DNA of 41,847 bases, taken from positions 528,070 through 569,916 of the forward strand of contig WELB01000085.1 in the NCBI GenBank assembly GCA_009602725.1. Reading direction: 5' to 3'. How positions within the stretch are numbered: the first letter of the stretch is position 1; the number at the start of each line of letters is the position of its first letter. The notes beneath the pieces were generated by a model, which was not told the origin of the DNA, made no database searches, and saw only the letters and a list, made by a program, of their open reading frames with translations. The position numbers and the translations under genes are program-made. Shown piece after piece: positions 9,990 through 21,400 of the stretch. The DNA comes from Spirogloea muscicola. Lineage: Eukaryota; Streptophyta; Zygnematophyceae; Spirogloeales; Spirogloeaceae.

Positions 9990-10035
9990 ATGCCACGTTC
10001 TCAATGGGCGAGCACTTTCTTCTTATGCCACGTTC
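9990..10035 (+). mobile_element. 24-bp micro-insertion of the family tail with an 11-bp target-site duplication
   Basis: The 11-mer ATGCCACGTTC occurs at 9990-10000 and again at 10025-10035. Between them is a 24-bp segment (TCAATGGGCGAGCACTTT plus TCTTCTT-type end) identical to part of the family's 3' tail seen on the minus strand at about 7671-7697. Removing the insert and one 11-mer restores an uninterrupted frame (VLAAYATFETGVLESVAALI). Direct repeats flanking a tail-only insert are what an extremely 5'-truncated target-primed insertion would leave. The 35-bp gain shifts the frame. Confidence 0.75.
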
Positions 10036-10626
10036 GAGACCGGCGTCCTGGAGAGCGTGGCGGCTCTAATCCGCCACACGAGCTTACTCACGTCTCCAGC
10101 TTCTGTGCACCGGGCCACTCTGCCCCTCGGCCATGGCGGCCTCGGCTGCCGCTCGCTCGCCCGCACCTGCAGGCCAGCGTAAGTTGGTAGCTGGGCACAG
10201 GTCGCTGCCCCGGTGCCACAGCGCTTCATCCTCGATGGGCGGCCTATGTTGCAGCAGGCGGTGGCGGAAGTGGAGACCGCTTTGCTGCCCTTCCAAGTGG
10301 CACTTCGTTCGGCTCACCACGCATTACTCGCCGAGCACCCCAGCCCTGGCAGGGAGCGCGGTCCCCTTTGCGCACTTGGCCCACTCCGCCGACTTGCGGG
10401 CGCAGGCGCGGTGATGGTCGAGGTCGACAAGGCGGCCTTCACGGCCACGCTGCAGCTACTCTCCCCGACAGACGTGCGCAAACATGCCTGGCTGCGGTCG
10501 GCATCCTCCCGGGCCTGGCTCTCCGCTCTCCGCTCTGCGACGCACTGCGGATGCCGGACGAGCTCTTCTGTATGGCGGTCCATCGCCTGCTGGGACTCCC
10601 CCCGCCCTGTCTCTGAAAGTGCTGCC

Positions 10627-10985
10627 GTGCGAGTGCGGGAACGGTCGGTCTATCCAGCGGAGCTGGCGTCGCACGTCCTCCGCTGCGCAACCGGAGGCGA
10701 ACACACTGCTGCCAGGGATGCCATGTTCGGCATTTCCTGGAGGCTGTCGCGTCGGCGAATAATTCCGTCATGCCCATCCTGCAGAAGTCGGATGGACTTC
10801 TGCAGGATGGGCATGACGGAAGTGTTCTCCAACGCGACAGTGTACCCCGCCTCCAGGAAATGCCGAACATGGCATCCGCTGAGGAGGTCATGGGCAGCAG
10901 TGCGCTCGCCTCCAGTTGCGCAGCGGAGGACGTGCGCCGCCAGCTCCGCTGAATCTGCCAACCATTCCCACACTTGCACTCGCCC
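10627..10985. repeat. Large foldback (inverted duplication) inside retroelement copy C
   Basis: The centre is two perfect 27-bp arms (10763-10789 and 10795-10821) around a 5-bp loop. Outside them the two sides remain recognisably inverted copies out to about 10627 and 10985. The right arm, read in reverse, retains segments missing from the left arm. Both correspond to the zinc-knuckle to AMFGI part of copy B. The original downstream part (RRVDLVAS to AAKHS) is lost at this site. Confidence 0.85.
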
Positions 10986-11464
10986 AGGCTAAGTAGTTGA
11001 ATGCGGATCACCCGCGGGAGGAAGAGTTCTTTCCGCTCGCCATCGACGTTCACGGGGCGTTGGGCGCTCGGTGGCTCGAGCTTCTTCACCCTCTCTTGTG
11101 CAGCGTTGTATCCCGCCGGTACCATGGGGAGCAGGCTGACTTCAAAGCAGCAGGCTTTCTCGCTCAGGTGTGTTGCATGCGTCCGTCAGTCTCGCTGCAG
11201 AGGTCAATGGCATGCGCGCTGCATCTGCGTGCCGGTCGCGCTTTGGCTGCAGCTTCTGGCCCTGGCCAGGGGACCCGCTACTCGGAGACTAGTTTCTCCG
11301 ACCTGCGGCCGCCCAACTGGAGTTACTGAGTGTTTTTGTAACTACTTGATTAGCTGTGTGCTTTAGCACCTTCTGTGGGCCCTTCGAACTTAGTTCATTC
11401 TTGTTTCTGGGCTGGCCTCTCACAGCCACCGTCCTCTCCTGGAAGCGTCCTTTCTTCTTTCTTT

Positions 11465-12125
11465 CTGGATGGACTTCACACTCAGCGGGTCGACTTGATG
11501 GCCACCACGCCGGCCGGCAGCCCGCGGGTCATCGCCGATGTTGTCACCACTGATGTGGTGGAGAACCGATCCGGGTCTTTCTGCCTTGAGGGCTGACCAA
11601 GCTGCGGCGTATGCTGCTCGCAGCAAGGCGACAAAGCACGCAGACCACCCGGCAGGGGACGAGTTCGTACCCCTGGCCGTGGATGTGCACTGGGCTCTTG
11701 GGTCCTAGTGGCTCGACCTGTTGGCCCGGCTGGCGCGGCGCGCTGTGTCCGCAGGCGAGGTGAACAGGCTGACTTCAACGCCGCTGGCTCCCTAGCTCAG
11801 GTCTACTGTATGCGCCTCTCTATTTCCCTTTAGCGGTCCACGGCCCACACCTTGCACCTGCGTGCCGGCCGTGCTCTAGCTGCAGCCTCTGGCTTTCATC
11901 AGGAGGATTGCTTTCCGGCTGCTCGTCCTTTGGATATGCGGCTCCTCACTCGTGGTTACCATGTGGTGCATCCGACCCAACCTCTGAGCCAGCGCTTTCG
12001 GCCCCTTCGGACCTTGTGGATTCTTTTCGGGCTGGCTGTTTACAGCCCTTGTCCTTGGAAGTTGCCACTTCTTTTTCATAGCCATTGCTGTCAGTTTGGA
12101 AGAGCTGTTTTCTGTGAATAAAAAA
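11465..12125 (+). mobile_element. Retroelement copy D: 5'-truncated, interrupted frame
   Basis: This copy follows directly after the tail of copy C, in the same direction. It starts at TQRVDLMATTPAGSPRVIAD (about 11478), the nuclease-like core. A frameshift leads to DEFVPLAVDVHWALGS, then an in-frame TAG, then WLDLLARLARRAVS. The 3' part reads AHTLHLRAGRALAAASGF and DMRLLTRGYHVVH. The tail has TTCGGGCTGGCTGTTTACAG (about 12026-12045), followed by TCCTTGGAAGTTGCCACTTC. Several stops and shifts mark it as dead. Confidence 0.7.
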
Positions 12126-12497
12126 TGAATAGCCATCCCGACAATAATGACAAGGTCCAAGGATAATTTCTCAGTAACCGCTAGTGAGCAGCCGCGAGCA
12201 GAAAGAGTAGCCGCGTAAAAGGCGGCGCTGACAGTCTCCAAGCCCTCGTGGGCCACCGACGAGCACACTACGGCAGCTCTCACGGCGTCCTCCCAATGGC
12301 GGCCCCCGTTCAGATAAGCCACCCGACTCATGGAGCAGCTCCCGCCGCCAAATCAATCCCGTTGCCGTTTCCCCTCCCCAGCCGTGACGTCTGCGGCCGT
12401 ACGCACGTCCCAATGCCATGTACCCCCAGTCGCGCTGCTGCAGCACCTCCGCCGCCGCCGCCGCCGCCGCCGCCGAGGGCGGGAGCTGGCGGCGGCC
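12126..12497. other. Spacer and 5' region upstream of the VPS13-type gene
   Basis: This holds the end of copy D, then GC-rich sequence leading to the VPS13-type start. On the minus strand a frame from 12331 reads MSRVAYLNGGRHWEDAVRAA and then VVCSSVAHEGLETVSAAFYA before running into antisense retroelement sequence. It could be the first exon of a gene cut off by the retroelement, or chance coding in GC-rich DNA. The promoter of the VPS13-type gene must lie here, but no specific element is visible. Confidence 0.35.
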
Positions 12498-15400
12498 ATG
12501 GCGGCGCCCCGCGCGCCTGGAGCGGGCCNNNNNNNNNNNNNNNNNNNNNNNNNNNNNNNNNNNNNNNNNNNNNNNNNNNNNNNNNNNNNNNNNNNNNNNN
12601 NNNNNNNNNNNNNNNNNNNNNNNGGTCGCGGCGCTGCTGCTCGCTGCAGCGGCGGTGCTGCTGCTGCTGCGTCGCGACCGCGCCCTCACCTGGCTCCTCG
12701 CGCGGGCGCTTCGCCGCGTCGCCGCCGGCCCCGGCGCCACCGCTGCGCTCTCCGCGACGCTGCGCAAAGGTGCGCAGAGCCGCTCCGGCTCCTGCTCTGG
12801 CTCTGGCCTCTGCACCCGCGCTCTCCAGGTGCTGACTCGCGATTCACGCCACCACGCGCGGCGGCTGGGGCGCGGCAGGGCCCGTGCTCAGCGTCCGCGG
12901 CCTGCAGCTGCGTCCGGCGGCCATCGACGCCCTCGACTTGCCCTTCGCCGCCAAGGAAGGTGCGCAACGCCGCACCTCGCGCAATGCCGGAGGCTCCTGC
13001 AATGCGAGCTGCCACTCGATCGGCTTGCCCATGACCTGAGGACGTCCGGGAAGCTGCCACGCCGCAAGCTGCTGCCGGCTGAAATGACCAGCATAAGTAG
13101 CAGTAGTAGTATATGTAGTAATAGTAGTAGTACAAAGTAGTAAGAAGAGTAGTAATAGTAGTAGAAGATAGCTGGTCTTTCCGCAAAAGGTTTGCCCCAG
13201 CAACTGCTATCCAAGTGTGGTGGCCTCTGCTCTAGCTCCAAGGCCTCCTCGTCTAACTGCACATCGACGGCGCCGCAGCAAGGATCGACCTGGTGGAGCT
13301 GCGGTGGCCCTGGTGGTCCCTGCTGTGGGGCGGCAGGATCGCGCTCACCGTGCAGGGCGTCCACCTGATCGTCACAAAGCGGAGCTTCCCGGTGGTGCGC
13401 ATCGCTGGCCCTGGCCGCTCTGCAACACTTGGCAGAAAGGCCGCCGCCGAGGCTCTTACGGCAGAGCCTGAGGCTGAAGCCTTCGCTGCATGCAGCACAA
13501 GAAGGCGGGCGTGCTCGACCAGCAGCTGCTGGCCCGGCGGCAGCGGCAGCAGGCCGCACAGCTCGCAGCTGTGGACTCCATCCTGTGGGGCGAAGCGACG
13601 TCAACCCCATCCATTGGTGCGTTTCGCAAGTCAATCATGAGGAATTGCTGTCGCTCCTTCAGGGAGGGCGGCTCCTCGCCGGCTTTCGGTCCCATGCTTG
13701 TCGTCCGCCTGTCCCTCCTCCAGCCGCACTGCAGCCAAGCAAACCCCGCTGGCGACAATGTACCACCGTGCTTCGTCAAGCACGGAGCGCAGTAGGGATA
13801 CTGACTGCAGCTGGCTCCACCATTGTCCCCTTCCCGCAGCCAAGCGTGCCACTGCTGCGCTGGCCAAGCCTTTAGTGCGGCTGCTGGCACAGCCCGCCGT
13901 CAAGGCTCTGCAGCTAATAGTCAAGAGCCTCAGCTTCGGCTTTGACGTTGGCGGCGCATCCAAGGTAGGGCTAGCACAAATGCCAGTAACCTGAGGACGA
14001 GCAAGCCAGCCAGGTAGAGATGGCAGCTAGCAGCAACTCACGGCCTGCCCAGTGTGGCCACGCCCTCCAACTTATTGTGCACAGTGGGCTCCTCTCTTCA
14101 GGGAGAGCCCTACGCAGGTCTGCTGCTGAGCATGGACAGCCTCCAGCTCCTCCAGGTGGCTGCATATTGCCTCCCTTGGACGGCCACTGTGTTCAGCAGT
14201 CCTGGCTGCAGTCCAATCCCTTAGTGCATCTTAAGTCTTTTGAGTGCATTATGAATGTGATTCCAGTTGCTCAAGTGTTTGTATCTGTGCGCAGGCAAAG
14301 GACGCCGACGCCGCTGCCCGCCCAAGCATTCTGCTCTGCAAGGTCTGGCCTACTTAGTGCTTCCAGCTCACTCATGGGGCAGCTCGTCGACTGATGGAGA
14401 TGCAGGCAATGCCTACAGTGCTATGTAGCACTGCATGGTCTCTTCAAGCCCTGACTACCAGTGCCTGCTCCTGTCCGCGGCATTTCAGGAGATCCGCCTC
14501 AAGGGCTTGAACCTTGAGATTGTGCACAGTGGGCAGCCTCAAGCTGGAGTGGTCAGAACAACTCCCTCATACTATGTTCTCCACTGCCAGCCTATGACTT
14601 GTAGCAGTTCATGCTAAAATATCAGGCGCTCTGTTAGAGCTTGATGTGAATCATACCACGTTATTTGAGTAATCAAGTGGCGTTGCAACCATGAAAGTTC
14701 AAGCATGTGTAAGCAGCCAACCTTGGGTCGTCTTGCCTCATATGCTATGAAGCTTAGACTGCTTTCCTGTTGTTGACCGTATCCAGGATGACCATGATGG
14801 TCGAGCAACGCGCGAGGCCATCATCAAGCGGTGGAGCGCCACAGCTCAGGCACGCTCATTAGCCATCTAGACCTGCGCCAGAGGGGAGCTCACCAGAAGT
14901 GCACTAAATGAGAAAAGAGGCCAGCTCCGATAGCTTTGCAATCATTGTTGCATCTTATATACCTGCTCCCCTCGGAGGACAGGAGGTAACAAAGTCACTA
15001 CATGATGCTCTTTGAGATGGCATGCTGGACCGCTGCTTGTGTGATAGCAACTGGAATATAACACTTTCCAGATGGTTTGATGCAGCTTAGCATCACGGAG
15101 GCTAGGCGCCTTGCCGGTCTCAGAGCCAGTGCAAGCTTTTCTGTGGGAGCTATGATCATCAGCGCAAATGAAACTGTCTTGGAGTGTCTGGTCGAGACAC
15201 TCCATCACATTCGCCTGTTCACCAAATTTAAGCAGGTTGACTTGGTTGACTTGGTTAACCGCCTAAAGCAAGGCTGCTGGTGTTTCGCATGTACAGCCTT
15301 TGATAGGATGATCAATGAAGAGCAGCTCTGCTGTGTACTTCGTGTTGCGGCATGAGAGGCCTAAGTAATATGCATGAGTGGCAGAACATTTCATTTGTAA

Positions 15401-18400
15401 GTTTGCCGTTGCAAATGGCAAAGTCTTATTCCTTGCGCACCACTGCTATCCAGTTCAGGCAGCCCCGCCCACAATCGACTGTGCTGGAAAATCCTGCGGC
15501 TTGGTGGCGCCATGCTAGTAAGCTTCCTGTCAAGGGGTGCTCTTCCAGCCAGGACAGCTTGCCTTCCTATAATGGTTGCAGAAGACCATTGCCTGATTAC
15601 TTTGTCAGTGACTAGCTATGTCCTATCTAGAAGTTCGTTGCATGTGCAAGCCTCCAGTGACAGCTGCATCCTCGCAATGGCAACCTATGTCTTTCATCGC
15701 AGCAGGATTCAGTACATTGCTGTCCAGGGTGTTCATGATTGTTGAGGATACAGAAGGTTGCTGAGCTGACCCTGGCAGTGGCATGTATGTGCGTGCCAGT
15801 CTCTGCTGTCCTCAGGGTGCACAGAGAAGCGAATCCGGGGCGCCCTGTGCGGCCAGTAAGGCTTGCGGAGATTCGCCAGCTCCGGGAGCTTTACAGTAGT
15901 GCCTATGCTCATTATAATCTCTCACCACAGCAGCTCAGCAGGTGTGCCAGCAAGCGGAAACCCTAAAACCCTCAAACCCTACTTTCTAAACCCTAACTTC
16001 AAAATAGTAAATGCTAAATCTGGGACCTGCAGGCTACACTGCAGACAAGCCTTCACAGCAATATAAATCTGGACGGCATGTTTCACGGTGATGACTGAGG
16101 TCTCAGGATTACAGCTTATAGGCTCAGCTTATAGGCTCAAGTTTGCCTTGAGAGAGCCATTATGTTGCATTAAACAGTGACAGGCATCGTGCTCTTCGTG
16201 TCAACTTATTGCACGGCCCAGGGAAGAGAGGACTCTGATGCGGGAAGTGGAGACCATAGTTGGTACGAAAATCACAGCTCTTTTTCGCTGGAGAGTCGTA
16301 GCCGAGATGCGAAGGGCAGACTGGTCAAGAAGCTGGCAGGTGCGCCATATCTCTGCCCGCAACGAAATGGACTCTTAAAGAAGTATTGCCAAACCTTTTA
16401 ACCAGTATCTCCTTGGCTCAGTGTATAGCTACTAGCACCAGGCTGGAGCATGACATGTAACACTCTGCAGAGATGCTAAGCACTGTGCTTAGAAGTTGCC
16501 CTGGGGTGGTCAGGCTGGGCAATTCGATGCATATCTCAAGGAGATTACATCAATGCTGGACGACATTGACCTTGTTCTGCAAGGGGTCAAGACAGCAGGT
16601 TGGTTAACAGGACAGCGCTTCCATCTAGCTTGTATATAATGTAGACTGTGCAAGGCTTGCTGCAATGCAAGCTACTTTCTCTCAAAAGCACAATTGCACT
16701 TGTGCAGCAAAGGAAGCTGCAGCACCAACTGAATGTGATATTCAGCTGGCTTGCCCCCGGGTACGCAGTTACTAAGTTAGTAGTCTGTTCTGCTCAATCA
16801 CATAGAATGTAGGTGGCTGCTCGAAGTTCCAGAAGCCTTCAACTCTGATGACTTGGGCAGAAGAGTTTTTTCTAGGCAAGACAGCTTCTTATGGGCCATT
16901 GGCATGGGCGGGACAGATTAGCCTACTTCTGTCCACGTCAGAGAGCTTGGAGTGGGGTGGAGAGGTGTCCATCAAGCAGATAGCAGCCAATATTCAGGTG
17001 AGTCTTTGCAACACTAGATGTGCGAGTTTCAGCTTTGATTGTGTGGATTTTGGAAGTGTCTACTTAGCATGTCAAATTGTAGTCCAACATTGAGTGATCC
17101 AACATTGACTAACGCCTTCTTCTGTATTTTGCACAACTTTGCAGGCCGGCAAGGCAGGAGTGAGGCTGGAATGTGGCATCCGCGCCATGCTGATAAAGGA
17201 TAGTCAAGCATCTCCGCATCCACATGGGTGTGACTACATTCTGTCTAGGCAAGTTTCACATCGACTGACAACATGTCCTCCAATCACAGCCTCAGCTACT
17301 GCGTCTATTAGTTGCCATCCTGGCATTGCCTTTCAGCAATGCAGTTTCCAAGATGGTTCCAAGATGGCTAGCACTAAATTGATCATAATTTTTTGCAGTC
17401 CTGCTGAAGGGGACCAGACAGGAGCACCAAGTAGAAAAGGCCAGTACCTGTTCGTGTCCGTGGTCCTCCAGATGCCTTCCAAGAGTGCAGCTCTGGACAC
17501 CTTGCCCAGCTTAGCTTGCCGCATCGCCGCCACCGACATTGTGTTTCTCCCAGTTTGGACTTCACGCCTGCTTCTTCTTCTGGACTCGCTTGCATTGGTA
17601 ACCATTCCGCCTTAACATTAGCGTGTGCACAGATTGACAGTAGGTGAGTTCTTCATATTTGTTCTGAAGTGCGAATACAAGCTGCTCCAGAGCATGTGCG
17701 AGGCATGTTGTGCCTCTTTATGTGCATGTACCTGGTTGGTGTCCGAAAGAGGAAGCCCTGTCAGGGTTAAACCCTTCCTTGTATGTTGGTCAGACTGGTC
17801 CATCAGAAAGGGGAGAAGCAGGCCGGAAGCAAGGACAAGGAACGGCGGAGTGGATGCCTGATCTGCGGCGGCAGCAGCGGAGGTTCTTTCGCAGGCAGCA
17901 GCACATGCAAGGTCCTGCAGAGGCCGCCGCCTTGCTGCATCCGAAGGTGGTCGTACGCAACAAGGCCAGGAGGCCGCTCAAGCTTGAACTTGTGTCTGGC
18001 ACCATCCGCCTGGTTGTGCCGTGTCACGGCATGGTGAGTTGCCCATCAATAACCCCCTTGGCTAATTGATACTTGATGACATATTTGCACTCAGTGTACA
18101 TACTTAATTTCTGGCATTGTTGGCTTTGTCAGGCTGGCCAGTCATCAGTAGAGAGTCCAACCCAGGAAGGCGTTGAAGCGGCTGAAGGTGGCGCAGAGCC
18201 AGGGCCCCACTGCCTGCTCGTCATCATTGACGAGCTCTCTCTGCAGACCGAGCGGTGACCTTCCACCTCTGAAAAAAGTTGCAAAAACTGAGCAGAGTTG
18301 CTTGCTTGACATTCTACATTTGTGATGGCCGCATAGCCAACTTGATAGACTTTGCCCTCTGCGCGCAGCCCTGTGAGCCACAAGCTTGCTCCATCAGGCC

Positions 18401-21400
18401 AAGAGGACACAGCTTGGATCATGAAGTACCACAGCCACAGCACTGTGCCACTCCGCTTCCAGAAGCTGTACTGCCAGCTGACGCTGGAAGCTTGCCTTGC
18501 CAGGACGCCAGACTTCTCGGACAGGTAATTTGTAAATGCCTTGAAGGGCTATTTAATTCGTGCCAGGTCATATGTTTTAGTATCAGTGTGTACTCTGGCT
18601 GGCTGTGACAGGCCTCCTTCGCAAATGCAAATCCGCCTGTGCAGGGTACCTATCTTGCAAAAGCTAGAGGTCTATGTTGCGCTCATCCTCTGCGCCCAGC
18701 CCGCATCACTTACTGTCAGGAAGGTGAATGCTCGTCCACTTGATATAGTCAGCGGAGGTAATACATCAGGTCATGTAGTGACGTGTTCATCTTTGGCAAT
18801 TTTTACTTACTGTCAATGAGTACCACTCCCTATTGGATCTGGTCACCTGGTCCTTAAGCAGAGAGGAAGACTCTTCCAGTAGAGGGCGATGACTGGACTT
18901 GGCCAGCCCAGAAAAGGGATGAATGGAGTTCTAAGCAGGGTTCTCCACCTGTGCAATGTCATCAGCTCCTTCACCTGTCTTTGAACTTCTCTACGATTTT
19001 GCTGCTGGTGTCACCTATTGCTGCAGCCGAAGTGGCACGTTTGAAGCAAAGGTTAGACCAATTATGCTACAATCCTTCCAACTCTTCCCTTCCATGGAAT
19101 GTCATCGCCAGTACTGCACCAAGTTTTAGCCTGCACATAGGGCATCTAGGCATGACCAATTTTCACTCTAGTCCACTTGAAGCAAGTCTTTGGATGCTGA
19201 GACTTGCCAATCTTTGAAACTTGAAGCCTGACAGACATCAGCAAGAGCCATGGGCAACGGCCAACCCGTAGTGCTGCCAAGCCAAGTGGGAAAAGCTCAG
19301 GAGGAGGAGGGCTTGTTTGGCTTCTTGAAGTGCAGGTATGTACACGGAGGTCCAAGTGCTCATGATCTTCTCCACTCCGTCTCCCCCCCATTTCCTTCAC
19401 CACCCCCTCTCTCTCGCGCTCGCTTTGCGCGCTCTTGCACTGAAGAAAGCATGGTCTGCAACTTTTGTACTCATGGCAATCATGATCAGCATTGATGGGT
19501 GCTGCTCACAGGTGCCAGCTGTAGCAGTGAAGGTGCTGCAGTGGAGACCTGAGCTGCATTCAAGGATTTGTGGCTGCGATAGCTGCGATGACAACAATGA
19601 CATCTGCTGGCTGGATCGAGAAAGGCCTCTCTATCTCTTCCAGCTCAGCTTGCTCAATGTCGTTGTCAAGAAGCTGGACAAAGGGGTCAGCTCCTATTCC
19701 TGCACTGCGTTGATTGTTAGCTGTTGCTGTGCAAAGTCGCTTTCCAGGTATGCCAACACGAGCGAGAGAAAGTCTTCCAGTAGAGGGCGTACACGAGTCA
19801 GCATTCAATGAGCTGATGAATATTGCTACTGACTTGCAGTTGAAGGTCCTGGTGGGTCTGGGTGGGCTGATTGCTGCAGACCTCCAATTGAAGGTACTGC
19901 TTCAAGATTTTCTTGAAGTCAAGAAGTGAGAGGCAGCTAGTAATGCCCTTTTAAGCCCAGCAATGATCTACTTTTACTATAAAATGTGTGTAAGTAAGGG
20001 TGACATGAGGCAGAGTCATGATGTCTGTGCCATGCATGATTTTGCAGCTTGACCTGCCAGAAAGCTATATCATCAGCCCGTTGCTGGAATATGAAGGCGA
20101 CAAGCTGCACCGCCTCCAAAGAGTACTTTATGTCTTACTTTCGCCCATTCTTTTCAATCAGTAATAACGCGCTTAGCCGACATGTTAAACACGACTTCTG
20201 CTGATACCTGGATACAGGTAGTAAGGAAGTGGAGGGAGGCTGCTGCAGCCAGAACGGGACGACCTAGGCGAGACGCGGCCAGTGGAATGACTAGTTTCGT
20301 ACGTCAGGTTGGCAGCTCACAGCTACGCATTTCACGTCATGCCTAGATTGAGTCCCTCATTGTGCTAAGGAGAAAGAGGCTCATGCGCATTTGGTCAGTG
20401 TGTTATATTTCGATGCAGATCAACACGCGAGTGCTTATGCAGCCCATGCGACCCACTATTGTGAACGTCCACATCACCACCATACCTGTCTGCTGGTAGG
20501 CCGTCTAAAGATCACCAAGGCTCTGAGGTGAAGGCGACACATGAGGCTCTGTGATGGCTGGTCTGTGTAGATTACCAACAGAATATAGTCACACAGTCTA
20601 TGTGCAGGAGCAGAGGCTGATACAATCAGAATGCGTTCATGCAGCCACCTTGAGTCCATGGTTGACCTTCTCCATTGCTTTAGCAAATTGAAGCGAGTTG
20701 TCAGCAAGGTGGCCACCAGCTCCAACGCAGTCAAGAGCATGTCAAGCCAGGTTGAGAGTACCCAAGTTCAGAAACCCGCAGAATTAGTAACAAAATCAGC
20801 AAGTGATGGTCCAGACGGCCCGTCATGGAGGATTGGGCAACCTGGCCTCAGCGACCTGTCGCAGAGCTTCTCTTTCTTCAAGAACCCCATGGCAGAACCA
20901 GAGCAGCCTGAGGACACTACAGTTGAGGATGTCCACTTTGAGGTCCTGAGGACAGATGCGGCATCGCACCTCAGAAACAGGCCAGCAAGCACTTCAGGCG
21001 ACCCGGCGGTGCAGTTGTTCCAGAAGCACTTGGGTAGCAGAGAGACGGGGTATGCAGGCAAGGGCTTGCAGCTTAACCTATGGCTGGCGGCATTGGAGCT
21101 GAGGGTGGGCACGCTCGATCACGCCTTCATGAAGCTCACAGCTGGAGGCATGCGCACAACGTTGAGCACTGGAGGGGCAGCCAAGCAGCAGAAAGCTGGA
21201 GGCAAAGATTTGAGAAGTAGAGATGGCGAAGCAAATGGCAAAGGCGTGGAAGAGGACAAAGGAGGGCTGTTTCTTGTGCTACAGGTCAACACTTTGAAGG
21301 TCGAGGACCTCTGCTTCAAGGACAAGAAATACCGCTACATCGTCTCCACGCAAGGCAGCCTTCCTTCTGTCACTATGCAGATCAGCACACGCCACGAGCA

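Larger units (their letters stand above)
9640..11460 (+). mobile_element. Retroelement copy C: decayed RT thumb region to 3' tail
   Basis: This plus-strand relic reaches further 5' than copy B. At 9694 onward it reads GLSLRAEKCVAWSPRGLP and then GLTIPLGTPSFVDEQLRARL. That is the KC...G...LG.P pattern that follows the catalytic palm in non-LTR reverse transcriptases. The frame then breaks repeatedly. Pieces matching copy B follow: DGRPMLQQ at 10213, WLSALR with a shifted frame near 10520, DVHGALGARWLELL near 11050, and SLQRSMACALHLRAGRALAA near 11195. The middle part equal to RRVDLVAS is missing and replaced by an inverted duplication. The tail (11408-11460) has GGGCTGGCCTCTCACAGCC and a T-rich end. 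Non-functional. Confidence 0.7.

Noticed and set aside
12171-12815. 214-codon minus-strand frame through the N gap
   Set aside because: It runs across 95 N and GC-rich repeats opposite the VPS13 start, with Arg/Ala/Gly-rich composition and no motif.
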